Shown here in pieces: positions 25,059-32,638 of a stretch of DNA of 64,000 nucleotides; positions within the stretch are counted from its first letter, which is position 1, and every line of letters begins with the position of its first letter. The stretch spans positions 62,001-126,000 of the forward strand of contig NZ_WMDQ01000014.1 in assembly GCF_009707955.1 (NCBI RefSeq). Direction: 5' to 3'. The DNA comes from Flavobacterium sp. LC2016-13. GTDB lineage: Bacteria; Bacteroidota; Bacteroidia; Flavobacteriales; Flavobacteriaceae. A model generated the notes under the pieces. It ran no database searches and had not been told where the DNA came from. It saw only the letters and a list, made by a program, of their open reading frames with translations. The position numbers and the translations under genes are program-made.

Positions 25059-26084
25059 TTAAACCAACAAAGCCGCCTTATTCTCGATATCATTATCTTT
25101 CAATAATGATTTAATATTATTAAAAGTAACCAAAGCAATCTGTGTTAAAGCTTCATTCGTAAAAAATGCCTGATGTGCTGTCACTAAAACATTCGGAAAA
25201 CTCATTAAACGCTGAATCGCGTCATCCTGAATAATATCTGCAGATAAATCTCTAAAAAAAAGCTTTTCTTCCTGTTCGTAAACATCGATTCCTAGATAAC
25301 CAATTTTGCCTTCTTTTAAACCTTCAATAACGCAGGCAGTTTCTATTAATCCGCCTCGACTTGTATTGATAATCATTACACTATCTTTCATTAAAGCAAT
25401 CGACTTACTATTAATAACATGTTTTGTCTGATCATTTAATGGGCAATGCAAAGAAATAATATCACTAGATTTAAAAATGGTCTCTAAAGACACGAACTCT
25501 ACTCCGTCCTTTTCCATTTCTGGATTTTTTACAATATCATACGCCAAAACTTTGCATCCAAAACCTAAAGCAATTTTAGCAAAAGCTTTTCCGATATTTC
25601 CTGTTCCAATGATTCCGATTGTTTTTCCGAATAAATCGAATCCTAATAATCCATTTAGGGAAAAATTCTGTTCCCGAACTCTGTTGTAGGCTTTATGCGT
25701 TTTTCTGTTTAAGGTTAAAATCATGGCCATAGCATGTTCCGCCACCGCTTGTGGAGAATAAGCAGGAACACGACAGACTTTTATATTGTATTTTTTAGCT
25801 GCCTCTAAATCGACATTATTAAAACCGGCACAGCGCAATGCAATAATTTTTACCTTTTTTTCGGCTAATTGTTTTATAACAGATTCGTTGACAATATCAT
25901 TTACAAAAACACAGACAATTGTAGCACTTTCAATTAAAATTACCGTTTGCGAATTTAATTGTGTTTCGAAAAAGTCTAATTCAAAACCAAAATCTGAATT
26001 ATATTTATTAAAGAACGCTTTATCATAAGGCTGTGTTGAAAAAAAGGCAATTTTATTATTGTTTAATGTGGTATCTAAACTCAT
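25059..26084 (-). CDS. D-lactate dehydrogenase-like 2-hydroxyacid dehydrogenase
   Basis: A 341-residue NAD-dependent enzyme, probably reducing pyruvate to D-lactate. The pattern matches the LdhA type: IALRCAGFNNVDL for substrate binding, Rossmann loop IGIIGTGNIGKAFA, R in INTSRGGLIET, E in DVYEQEE and the catalytic H in VTAHQAFFT. The DVYEQEEKLFFRD segment is typical of fermentative D-LDH. It is a single gene that converges with the toxin-antitoxin unit. Upstream lies an inverted repeat (26113-26174) shared with the divergent LTxxQ gene. Confidence 0.92.
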   Translation of the reverse strand: MSLDTTLNNNKIAFFSTQPYDKAFFNKYNSDFGFELDFFETQLNSQTVILIESATIVCVFVNDIVNESVIKQLAEKKVKIIALRCAGFNNVDLEAAKKYNIKVCRVPAYSPQAVAEHAMAMILTLNRKTHKAYNRVREQNFSLNGLLGFDLFGKTIGIIGTGNIGKAFAKIALGFGCKVLAYDIVKNPEMEKDGVEFVSLETIFKSSDIISLHCPLNDQTKHVINSKSIALMKDSVMIINTSRGGLIETACVIEGLKEGKIGYLGIDVYEQEEKLFFRDLSADIIQDDAIQRLMSFPNVLVTAHQAFFTNEALTQIALVTFNNIKSLLKDNDIENKAALLV

Positions 26085-26112
26085 AGTCTGTCTGTTTTTT
26101 TGGTTGACAACT

Positions 26113-26174
26113 TATAGGTTTACTAAGTTAAACAATTTTAACAAACTACTTTCCGTTTAGTTAATAAACCTATA
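26113..26174. repeat. Inverted repeat between divergent ldhA-like and LTxxQ genes
   Basis: TATAGGTTTACTAAGTTAAAC (26113-26133) is complementary, with few mismatches, to GTTTAGTTAATAAACCTATA (26155-26174). It could be a hairpin or a paired operator between two divergent genes. Confidence 0.55.
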
Positions 26175-26245
26175 ATTCTTACAATCAAATTAAACCAATT
26201 GAATTTGATAAAGTCTAACTGTTATAACCTTTAAAAGAATAAATT

Positions 26246-26686
26246 ATGAAAAAATTATTTATCGCTGCTTTGTTATTCGTTGGAATAACAAGTTTTGCAC
26301 AAGATGCTGATCAAAAACCGGAACGCGAACAAAGAGAAAGATTAACTCCGGAACAACGTAATGAAAAACAATTGCAAAAATTAACTTCTGAATTAAGTTT
26401 AGATGCCAATCAACAAGCTCAGGTAAAACAATTGCTGGCTGAAAGAAGTGCCAAAGCAGAAAAATTTAAGGAAGCAAGAAAAGACAAAAAAGACAGTGGC
26501 ACAAAACCAACTGCAGAAGAAAAAGAAGCATTTAAAAAAGAAATGCTGGCTGAGAAAGATGCAAACGATGCTAAAATGAAATCGATTTTAACTGCTGATC
26601 AATACACAAAATGGCACGCTTTACAAGAAAAAAACAAAGACAAAGCCAGAGAAAAAATAAAAGAATACAAAAAAGAAAATAACTAA
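26246..26686 (+). CDS. Secreted LTxxQ-motif (Spy/CpxP-like) protein, copy 1
   Basis: A 146-residue protein with signal peptide MKKLFIAALLFVGITSFAQ, then a highly charged helical body. LTPEQ (33-37) and LTADQ (115-119) match the LTxxQ motif of Spy/CpxP periplasmic proteins. In Escherichia coli those are chaperone or envelope-stress proteins; a similar role is inferred here only from motif and form. The next gene is a paralogue with the same signal peptide and upstream DNA. A terminator (26698-26724) separates them. Confidence 0.8.
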   Translation: MKKLFIAALLFVGITSFAQDADQKPEREQRERLTPEQRNEKQLQKLTSELSLDANQQAQVKQLLAERSAKAEKFKEARKDKKDSGTKPTAEEKEAFKKEMLAEKDANDAKMKSILTADQYTKWHALQEKNKDKAREKIKEYKKENN

Positions 26687-26697
26687 ACATCGTTTAT

Positions 26698-26724
26698 AAA
26701 AAGAGGCCTTTCGCCTCTTTTTTA
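26698..26724 (+). terminator. Terminator between the two LTxxQ genes
   Basis: AAAAGAGGC/GCCTCTTTT with a 5-nt loop and a T-run. The core AGAGGC/GCCTCT is shared with the terminator after copy 2. Confidence 0.9.
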
Positions 26725-26783
26725 TTTTCAAAAAATCTTTTATGCTTTCATTAATAACTTCTGTTAAATAAAAGATAAATCTG

Positions 26784-26848
26784 ACAATCCAATTAAACTT
26801 AGCAAACTCTTTGAAGTCTAATTGGTATAAACCTAAAAAAAATAGACT
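26784..26848 (+). repeat. Duplicated upstream region of the two LTxxQ genes
   Basis: This stretch is similar to 26181-26245. Shared blocks in order are CAATC-AATTAAAC, AAGTCTAAyTGkTATAA-CCT and the start context of both ATGs. Conservation of the block AGTCTAAyTG just before both genes suggests a common promoter or operator. Confidence 0.65.
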
Positions 26849-27577
26849 ATGAAAAAATTATTTATCGCAGCTTTATTATTCGTTGGAATAGTAAGTTTTG
26901 CACAAGATGTCAATCAGAAATCGACACGTGATCAAAGAGAAAAATTAACTCCGGAACAACGTAATGAAAAACATTTACAAAAACTGACTTCTGATTTAAG
27001 TTTGGATAAAAAACAACAAGAACAAGTAAAACAGCTTTTAGCAGAAAGAAGTGCTAAAGCAGAAAAATTTAAAGATTCCAGAAAAGACAGTAAAACAAAA
27101 CCAACTGATGCGGAAAGAGAAGCTTTTAAAAAACAAATGAAAGCTGAAAAAGAAGCAACTGATGCTAAAATGAAAGCGATTTTAAATGCTGATCAATATA
27201 CTAAATGGACTGCACTTAAAAAAGAACACAAAGGCGATCATAAAGGACACGGAGATCATAAAACGCCGCAAGAACGTGATCAGGCACATTTGCAAAAATT
27301 AACAACAGACTTAAACTTAAGTGCTGCTCAGCAAAAACAAGTTGGCGAACTTTTATCTGACAGAAGTACTAAAATGGCAATGCTTAAAAAAAGCAGAGGT
27401 GACGCAAAGCCAACTGATGCAGAGAAAAAAGCCATGAAAAAACAAATGGAAGAAGATCATAAAGCTTATGATGTAAAAATGAAATCTATTTTGAATGCAG
27501 ATCAATATAAAAAATGGACCGCGATTCAAAAAGAGCATAAAGACAAAATGAAAGATCACCGAAAAGATAAAATGTAA
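26849..27577 (+). CDS. Secreted LTxxQ-motif (Spy/CpxP-like) protein, copy 2 with doubled domain
   Basis: A 242-residue paralogue of the previous gene, with an almost identical signal peptide (MKKLFIAALLFVGIVSFAQ). The body contains two copies of the helical domain (about 33-130 and 143-240). Each holds HLQKLT.DL.L and ends in LNADQY.KWTA..KEHK. A histidine/glycine/lysine-rich linker (HKGDHKGHGDHK) joins them and could bind metal (inference). The periplasmic location is inferred from the signal peptide. Internal duplication after a tandem gene duplication is the simplest history. Confidence 0.82.
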   Translation: MKKLFIAALLFVGIVSFAQDVNQKSTRDQREKLTPEQRNEKHLQKLTSDLSLDKKQQEQVKQLLAERSAKAEKFKDSRKDSKTKPTDAEREAFKKQMKAEKEATDAKMKAILNADQYTKWTALKKEHKGDHKGHGDHKTPQERDQAHLQKLTTDLNLSAAQQKQVGELLSDRSTKMAMLKKSRGDAKPTDAEKKAMKKQMEEDHKAYDVKMKSILNADQYKKWTAIQKEHKDKMKDHRKDKM

Positions 27578-27586
27578 TTGAGATCA

Positions 27587-27617
27587 AAAAAAAGAGGCTT
27601 TAAAAGCCTCTTTTTTG
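27587..27617. terminator. Bidirectional terminator between the LTxxQ gene and hemL
   Basis: AAAAAAGAGGCTTT/AAAGCCTCTTTTTT. A and T runs on both sides serve the plus-strand LTxxQ gene and the convergent hemL. Confidence 0.9.
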
Positions 27618-27621
27618 TTAT

Positions 27622-28908
27622 TTAAAATGTTTTCGAAACCTTATCGATCGCATTAATAGTAAAATCTAAATCTTCATACGTTAAAGCATCTGTAATAAAC
27701 CAAGTTTCGTATGCTGATGGCGCAATATAAATTCCTTCCTGCAATAATCCGTGGAAGAATTTCTTAAATGTTTCGTTATCTCCTTTTGCAGCCGTTTGAA
27801 AATCTGTAACCGGATTTGCATCAAAGTGAACAGAAATCATAGAACCTACTCTATTGATGGTAAAAACAACATTGTTAGCTTTTAAAACCCTGTCAATTCC
27901 TGCTTCTAAATAAGCTGTTTTTTCTTCTAAACGAGTAAATATTTCACGATCATTATTTAATGATTGTAACATTGCTAAACCTGCAGCCATAGCTAACGGA
28001 TTTCCTGATAAAGTTCCTGCCTGATAAACCGGGCCAAGCGGTGCCAAATAATTCATGATTTCTTCGCGTGCAGCAAAAGCTCCAACCGGAAGTCCACCAC
28101 CAATTACTTTACCGAAAGTTACAATATCAGCATTGATATTATACAATTCCTGAACTCCACCGCGAGCCAAACGGAAACCCGTCATTACCTCATCAAAAAT
28201 CAGTAAAATTCCGTTTGCTGTACACAATTTTCTTAAACCTTCAAGGAAACCTTTTTGAGGTGGAATACAACCCATATTTCCTGCAACAGCTTCGATAATA
28301 ATCGCTGCAATTTCACCTTTATTAGCTTCGATTAAAGTTTTTACATTCTCTAAATCATTGTATTTTGCCAATAAAGTATCTTTTGCAGTTCCTTCTGTAA
28401 CGCCCGGACTATTTGGTGAACCAAAAGTTACGGCACCGCTTCCAGCCTGAATCAAAAATGAATCAGAATGTCCGTGATAGCAACCTGCAAATTTGATGAT
28501 TTTATCTCTTTTTGTAAATCCACGTGCCAAACGAATCGCACTCATACAAGCTTCTGTACCAGAATTTACAAATCTAATTTTATCAATATTCGGAACCATA
28601 GAAACAGCCAAAGCAGCAATTTCAGTTTCCAGTTCTGTTGGCATTCCAAAAGAAGTTCCAAGTTTTGCTTTTTCGATTACCGCATCAACAACCGGCTGAT
28701 AAGCGTGACCCAAAACCATTGGTCCCCAAGAGTTAATGTAATCTATTAATTTATTTCCGTCTTCGTCATATAAATAAGCACCTTTGGCACTTTTTACAAA
28801 AATAGGAGTTCCTCCAACCGCTTTAAAGGCTCTTACTGGTGAATTTACTCCTCCCGGAATTACTTTTTCTGCTTCAGCAAAAAGCTGACTACTTCTTTTA
28901 TATATCAT
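27622..28908 (-). CDS. hemL: Glutamate-1-semialdehyde 2,1-aminomutase
   Basis: Converts glutamate-1-semialdehyde to 5-aminolevulinate in tetrapyrrole (haem) synthesis. The 428-residue class III PLP enzyme has the opening VIPGGVNSPVRAF, FVNSGTEACMSAIRLAR, FDEVMTGFR and PLP lysine K267 in TFGKVIGGGLPVGAF. All conserved blocks and the normal length are present. It is the last gene of a minus-strand run following the glucosaminidase gene (55-nt gap). Confidence 0.97.
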   Translation of the reverse strand: MIYKRSSQLFAEAEKVIPGGVNSPVRAFKAVGGTPIFVKSAKGAYLYDEDGNKLIDYINSWGPMVLGHAYQPVVDAVIEKAKLGTSFGMPTELETEIAALAVSMVPNIDKIRFVNSGTEACMSAIRLARGFTKRDKIIKFAGCYHGHSDSFLIQAGSGAVTFGSPNSPGVTEGTAKDTLLAKYNDLENVKTLIEANKGEIAAIIIEAVAGNMGCIPPQKGFLEGLRKLCTANGILLIFDEVMTGFRLARGGVQELYNINADIVTFGKVIGGGLPVGAFAAREEIMNYLAPLGPVYQAGTLSGNPLAMAAGLAMLQSLNNDREIFTRLEEKTAYLEAGIDRVLKANNVVFTINRVGSMISVHFDANPVTDFQTAAKGDNETFKKFFHGLLQEGIYIAPSAYETWFITDALTYEDLDFTINAIDKVSKTF

Positions 28909-28963
28909 TCTTATATTTTAGATTTCTGATTTTAGATTATAGATTATTTTCAAACTGAAAACT

Positions 28964-29854
28964 TTACTTAACCTTCAACTTCTGCCCTATCGAAAGCGCA
29001 TTATCTGTTAGATTATTTTTTTGTTTTAAATCATCAACTAATAAATTGAATTTTTTTGAAATTGAATACAACGTATCGCCTTGTTGCACTTCGTATAAAT
29101 TAGGATCGTTTGAATTTGAACTTTTGGTTGAACTTGGTGTTTTAGTTGGTGTTGAACCTGATTTCTCAAAAGGTTTATAATCTTTACCCGTAACCTGACA
29201 ATCATATTGATGCAGATTATAGCGTTCGATATAACTAATTAATTTATCCGGATAATTAGGATCTGTGGCATAACCCGCGGCTCTTAAGCCTTTTGCCCAG
29301 GCTTTATAATCGTCTTTTTCGAAAGTAAATAAATTAGCATACCTTTTTTTTCCAACTAAAAATAAGGCATGATCACGATATGATTCTGAAGCTTCTGTAT
29401 ATTTTCTAAAACATTCCTGAGATGCATCATCGTCATGACGAACACTTTCTCCCAGCCAATCACTATGGCATTTAATTCCGAAATGATTATTGGCTTCCAT
29501 AGCTAAATCTCCTTTTCCTGCTCCCGATTCTAAAATTCCCTGAGCCAGAATAATACTTGCAGGAATACCGTATTTCTGCATATTTCCCATTGCAATATCT
29601 TTATATTGCAAAACATAATCTGTAATTACATTGCTGGTTACAACTGTTTTTGATGTAGATTGAATAACCTCAGTTGTATTATTAGTCGATGGATATTTAT
29701 TAGCAACTGGCTTAGAATTAGTCGGCTTTTTAGTGTTTGCTACTCTTGGTTTTTGAATTGCTGCCGCTTTTTTGGTTGTTGCAACAGCCGGTTTACTAGA
29801 AGAACAGCTTGCCAGAGTTGCAATTATGAAAAGTATTATAAATTTTTTAAACAT
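28964..29854 (-). CDS. Glucosaminidase-LysM lipoprotein
   Basis: A 296-residue peptidoglycan hydrolase. Lipoprotein signal MFKKFIILFIIATLASC (C17) leads to a Ser/Thr/Lys-rich linker. A glucosaminidase domain (about 75-215) carries the catalytic glutamate E109 in AQGILESGAG, with NHFGIKCH and GYATDPNY. A LysM domain ends the protein (about 253-296: YEVQQGDTLYSISKKFN). The family cuts beta-1,4 bonds next to N-acetylglucosamine; LysM holds peptidoglycan. It overlaps the upstream PLP-enzyme gene by 8 nt, so the two are transcribed together. Confidence 0.93.
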   Translation of the reverse strand: MFKKFIILFIIATLASCSSSKPAVATTKKAAAIQKPRVANTKKPTNSKPVANKYPSTNNTTEVIQSTSKTVVTSNVITDYVLQYKDIAMGNMQKYGIPASIILAQGILESGAGKGDLAMEANNHFGIKCHSDWLGESVRHDDDASQECFRKYTEASESYRDHALFLVGKKRYANLFTFEKDDYKAWAKGLRAAGYATDPNYPDKLISYIERYNLHQYDCQVTGKDYKPFEKSGSTPTKTPSSTKSSNSNDPNLYEVQQGDTLYSISKKFNLLVDDLKQKNNLTDNALSIGQKLKVK

Positions 29855-30743
29855 TTTTTCTAAGTGTTGGTAATTTCTTCTGCCTCAACATTATATTCAT
29901 CCCTTCAATCCCTTGCAATCCGCCTGTGTGAATGAGTAAAATTTTTGAATGCGCAGGAAAATAATTTTTGCTGATTAAATCTATAACGCCAAAAACCATC
30001 TTTCCTGTATAAATTGGATCTAAGGGCACTTTATTATCTTCTAAAAATGCATTGATAAACTCAATTAATTCTAAATTTATCTTGCCATAACCTCCAAAAT
30101 GATAGTCAGAAATTAAATCCCAGTTATCTTGTTTTGCAAAAATACGAATTTCATCTTTTAAAAAGTCACCTTTTAACGCCGGAAACCCTAAAATTTTCTG
30201 ATTTGGCAATGCACTATTAATTAATCCTGAAATAGTTCCGCCCGTTCCAACAGCGCAACAAACGTAATTAAAAACCGCATCCTCATCGGTTAAAATTTCT
30301 TCACAGCCTTTTACAGCGAGTTCGTTTGTGCCGCCTTCCGGTACTAAATAAAAATCGCCAAACTTGTTTTTCAGCTTTTCTATAAAAGATTCTTCGTTTT
30401 TTAAACGATACTCTTCTCTTGAAACAAATTCAAATTGCATTCCGTTTTCCTGAGCGAATTTTAAAGTTGGATTTCCTTCAATTTTATCAAAAAGTTCATC
30501 GCCCCGAATTATTCCAATTGTTTTTAAACCCTGCTCTTTTCCTGCAAAAGCAACTGCAGCAATATGATTCGAAAAGGCACCGCCAAAAGTCAGTAAAGTA
30601 TCTTTGTTTTCGGCTTTCGCCTGAAGTAAATTGTATTTTAGTTTTCTAAATTTATTTCCTGAAACAAACGGGTGAATTAAGTCTTCACGTTTTATTGTCA
30701 AAGAGATTTCGTTCGGAAAAGTGATATGAATTTCTTGGTTCAA
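29847..30743 (-). CDS. ACC deaminase/D-cysteine desulfhydrase-like PLP enzyme
   Basis: A 298-residue fold-type II PLP enzyme. KREDLIHPFVSGNKFRKLKY holds the PLP lysine (K31 in SGNKFRKLK), GGAFSNHIAA binds substrate, and CAVGTGGTISGL binds phosphate. The family breaks down 1-aminocyclopropane-1-carboxylate or D-cysteine. At about 300 residues it is a little shorter than characterised members, and the substrate is not determined. It lies between a small HExxH gene (8 nt upstream) and the glucosaminidase gene, which it overlaps by 8 nt. Confidence 0.88.
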   Translation of the reverse strand: MNQEIHITFPNEISLTIKREDLIHPFVSGNKFRKLKYNLLQAKAENKDTLLTFGGAFSNHIAAVAFAGKEQGLKTIGIIRGDELFDKIEGNPTLKFAQENGMQFEFVSREEYRLKNEESFIEKLKNKFGDFYLVPEGGTNELAVKGCEEILTDEDAVFNYVCCAVGTGGTISGLINSALPNQKILGFPALKGDFLKDEIRIFAKQDNWDLISDYHFGGYGKINLELIEFINAFLEDNKVPLDPIYTGKMVFGVIDLISKNYFPAHSKILLIHTGGLQGIEGMNIMLRQKKLPTLRKNV

Positions 30744-30751
30744 AATCGGTT

Positions 30752-31087
30752 TTATTTTAAATGGATGTAATGCAGAAACTGATAAAATTTTCGGTTTTTC
30801 AAATAATTTAAATCCTTTTCATTTGCGTAAGCTTCTCTTTCAAAACTAATATTTCTATATGCTAAATCCTTATTTTTATATTGTATTAAGCGAACTAAAT
30901 ATTCTGAAAAATACCAAATAAAAAAGGGAAGAATCAGCATTTCTAATTGTTGTTTTAAATGTATTTTTTCGTGATTTACAAAAGTTCGATTTCCTTTATC
31001 AAAATCATATTTCATTAAAACAAACGGAAACACAGCCATTCCCCGATATCCTTTTGGAATTAAATATTTAGCAACAATCAGAAACAT
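30752..31087 (-). CDS. Small HExxH-containing protein of unknown function
   Basis: A 111-residue protein not assigned to a named family. VNHEKIHLKQQLEML contains HExxH (H39-E40-K41-I42-H43). About 42 residues later SFEREAYANEKD supplies E85, the spacing expected for a third zinc ligand of gluzincin-type proteases. A hydrophobic stretch (LPFFIWYFSEYLV, 53-65) lies between. This looks like a minimal membrane-associated metallopeptidase, but activity is inference. It is first in a run with the PLP enzyme, glucosaminidase and hemL genes. Confidence 0.7.
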   Translation of the reverse strand: MFLIVAKYLIPKGYRGMAVFPFVLMKYDFDKGNRTFVNHEKIHLKQQLEMLILPFFIWYFSEYLVRLIQYKNKDLAYRNISFEREAYANEKDLNYLKNRKFYQFLHYIHLK

Positions 31088-31204
31088 TGGCTGTAAAATT
31101 TATAAATTTGTAGCTATAAAATTGTTCGATTTCAATAAAATCACAATCAAATATTTTTATTTTTGATTTTTAAAGTTATCGAAACATGAACGCGAAGCAG
31201 ATTT

Positions 31205-31387
31205 ATGAAAGAGCAAAGTAATGAAAATAAATTAATCGAAGGCGAAGATTTTTACTATACGCCCGAAGGTTATAAGTGCTTTACTGAAAAACACCACTTA
31301 AAAAGAGGCTATTGCTGCAAAAGCGGCTGTCGTCATTGTCCTTATGGATTTGATAAAAAAACAGGGCGAATAAACAAACCGTTATAA
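31205..31387 (+). CDS. DUF5522 small cysteine-rich protein
   Basis: A 60-residue protein with GEDFYYTPEGYKCFTEKHHLKRGYCC followed by KSGCRHCPYGFDK, the DUF5522 pattern. Four cysteines (three in CC-x3-CxxC spacing) and several histidines suggest metal binding, which is inference. No function is established. It starts a short plus-strand unit and lies 18 nt before a 2-hydroxyacid dehydrogenase gene. The frame and conserved motif make it a real gene despite its size. Confidence 0.8.
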   Translation: MKEQSNENKLIEGEDFYYTPEGYKCFTEKHHLKRGYCCKSGCRHCPYGFDKKTGRINKPL

Positions 31388-31405
31388 AGAATAAAACAAT
31401 ACATA

Positions 31406-32380
31406 ATGAAGGTTTTTATAAACAAAAATATACCCGAGGCAGGCATTTTATTACTTCAGGAAAAAGGCATAAATCTTACCATAAATCCAACGGAAAATGT
31501 ATTATCGAGAAATGAGTTTATAAAAATCTGTCAGGAAAATGATGTTCTTTTGAATGTTGGAGCCAATAATTTAGATGAAGATTTTTTTGAGCAATGTCCC
31601 AATTTAAAAGGCATCGCCTTATTTTCTGTTGGATATGATTCTGTTAATATTCCATCAGCTAATAGCAGAAAAATACCTGTTGGAAATACGCCTGACGTTT
31701 TGAGCAGAGCGACATCGGATGTTGCTTTTTTATTGATGCAAAGCGTAGCCAGAAAATCATTTTATAATCACAAAAAAATTATAAACGGAGATTGGGGAAG
31801 TTTTAATGCTTTAGAAAATTTAGGACAGGAATTGTATGGAAAGACTCTGGGAATATTAGGTTTAGGCAGAATTGGTTTTGAAATGGCGCAAAAGTGCAAA
31901 GCTGCATTTGGAATGAACATTATTTACCACAATCGCTCTCATAATGAAAGTGCCGAAAAAGAACTTGACGCTACATTTGTAGATTTTGAAACGCTACTTT
32001 TGCAAAGTGACGTTTTGAGCATTCATGCTAATTATTCTGCAGAAAATAATGAACTCTTTAATAAAAATGCTTTTGGTAAAATGAAACGCAATGCTATTTT
32101 CATCAATACAGCAAGAGGAAAATTTCATAATGAAGACGATTTGTTTGATGCCCTGACTAATGACATAATCTGGGGCGCGGGACTTGACGTTACCAATCCG
32201 GAACCAATGAATAAAAACAATCCGTTATTATCATTGTCAAATTGTTGTATTTTGCCACATATTGGTTCAGCAACATACGAAGCAAGAAATGCAATGGCAG
32301 TTTGTGCTGCACAAAATATAATAGCGCTTTTTGAGCATAAAAAAATGCCATTTTGCGTTAATGAAGAAGTTTATTTTTAA
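31406..32380 (+). CDS. D-isomer 2-hydroxyacid dehydrogenase (hydroxypyruvate reductase-like)
   Basis: A 324-residue NAD(P)-dependent enzyme distinct from the D-LDH-like gene at 25 kb. The Rossmann loop is LGILGLGRIGFEMA (about 148-161). R in NTARGKFHNEDDL, E in DVTNPEPM and H in LPHIGSAT form the catalytic set, which resembles glyoxylate/hydroxypyruvate reductases. The physiological substrate is uncertain. It is probably co-transcribed with DUF5522. Confidence 0.92.
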   Translation: MKVFINKNIPEAGILLLQEKGINLTINPTENVLSRNEFIKICQENDVLLNVGANNLDEDFFEQCPNLKGIALFSVGYDSVNIPSANSRKIPVGNTPDVLSRATSDVAFLLMQSVARKSFYNHKKIINGDWGSFNALENLGQELYGKTLGILGLGRIGFEMAQKCKAAFGMNIIYHNRSHNESAEKELDATFVDFETLLLQSDVLSIHANYSAENNELFNKNAFGKMKRNAIFINTARGKFHNEDDLFDALTNDIIWGAGLDVTNPEPMNKNNPLLSLSNCCILPHIGSATYEARNAMAVCAAQNIIALFEHKKMPFCVNEEVYF

Positions 32381-32638
32381 ATAAAATTCCAATCTAAAAT
32401 CTAAAATATCATATATGGATATTCGCTCAAGAAAATTTAGGATTAAAATCCACAAATCTTATCATAGGTCGGATATTCGTTATCCTTAGTTTTTTAATTA
32501 CCAAATTGTCACATTTAAGTTCCAGCGTGACAACATAATTAAAAAAACAAAAAATTAATCTGTTGTTAATCTAGCTACAATATCTTAGTAGCCTAGTTCC
32601 GAAGCTTCGGGATAGCAACTTAGTATCTCTAAAAAGAA

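Noticed and set aside
32381..32638. Gap before hutU as a possible regulatory RNA
   Set aside because: Only a short CCGAAGCTTCGG palindrome and A/T-rich sequence were seen; nothing supports an RNA gene.
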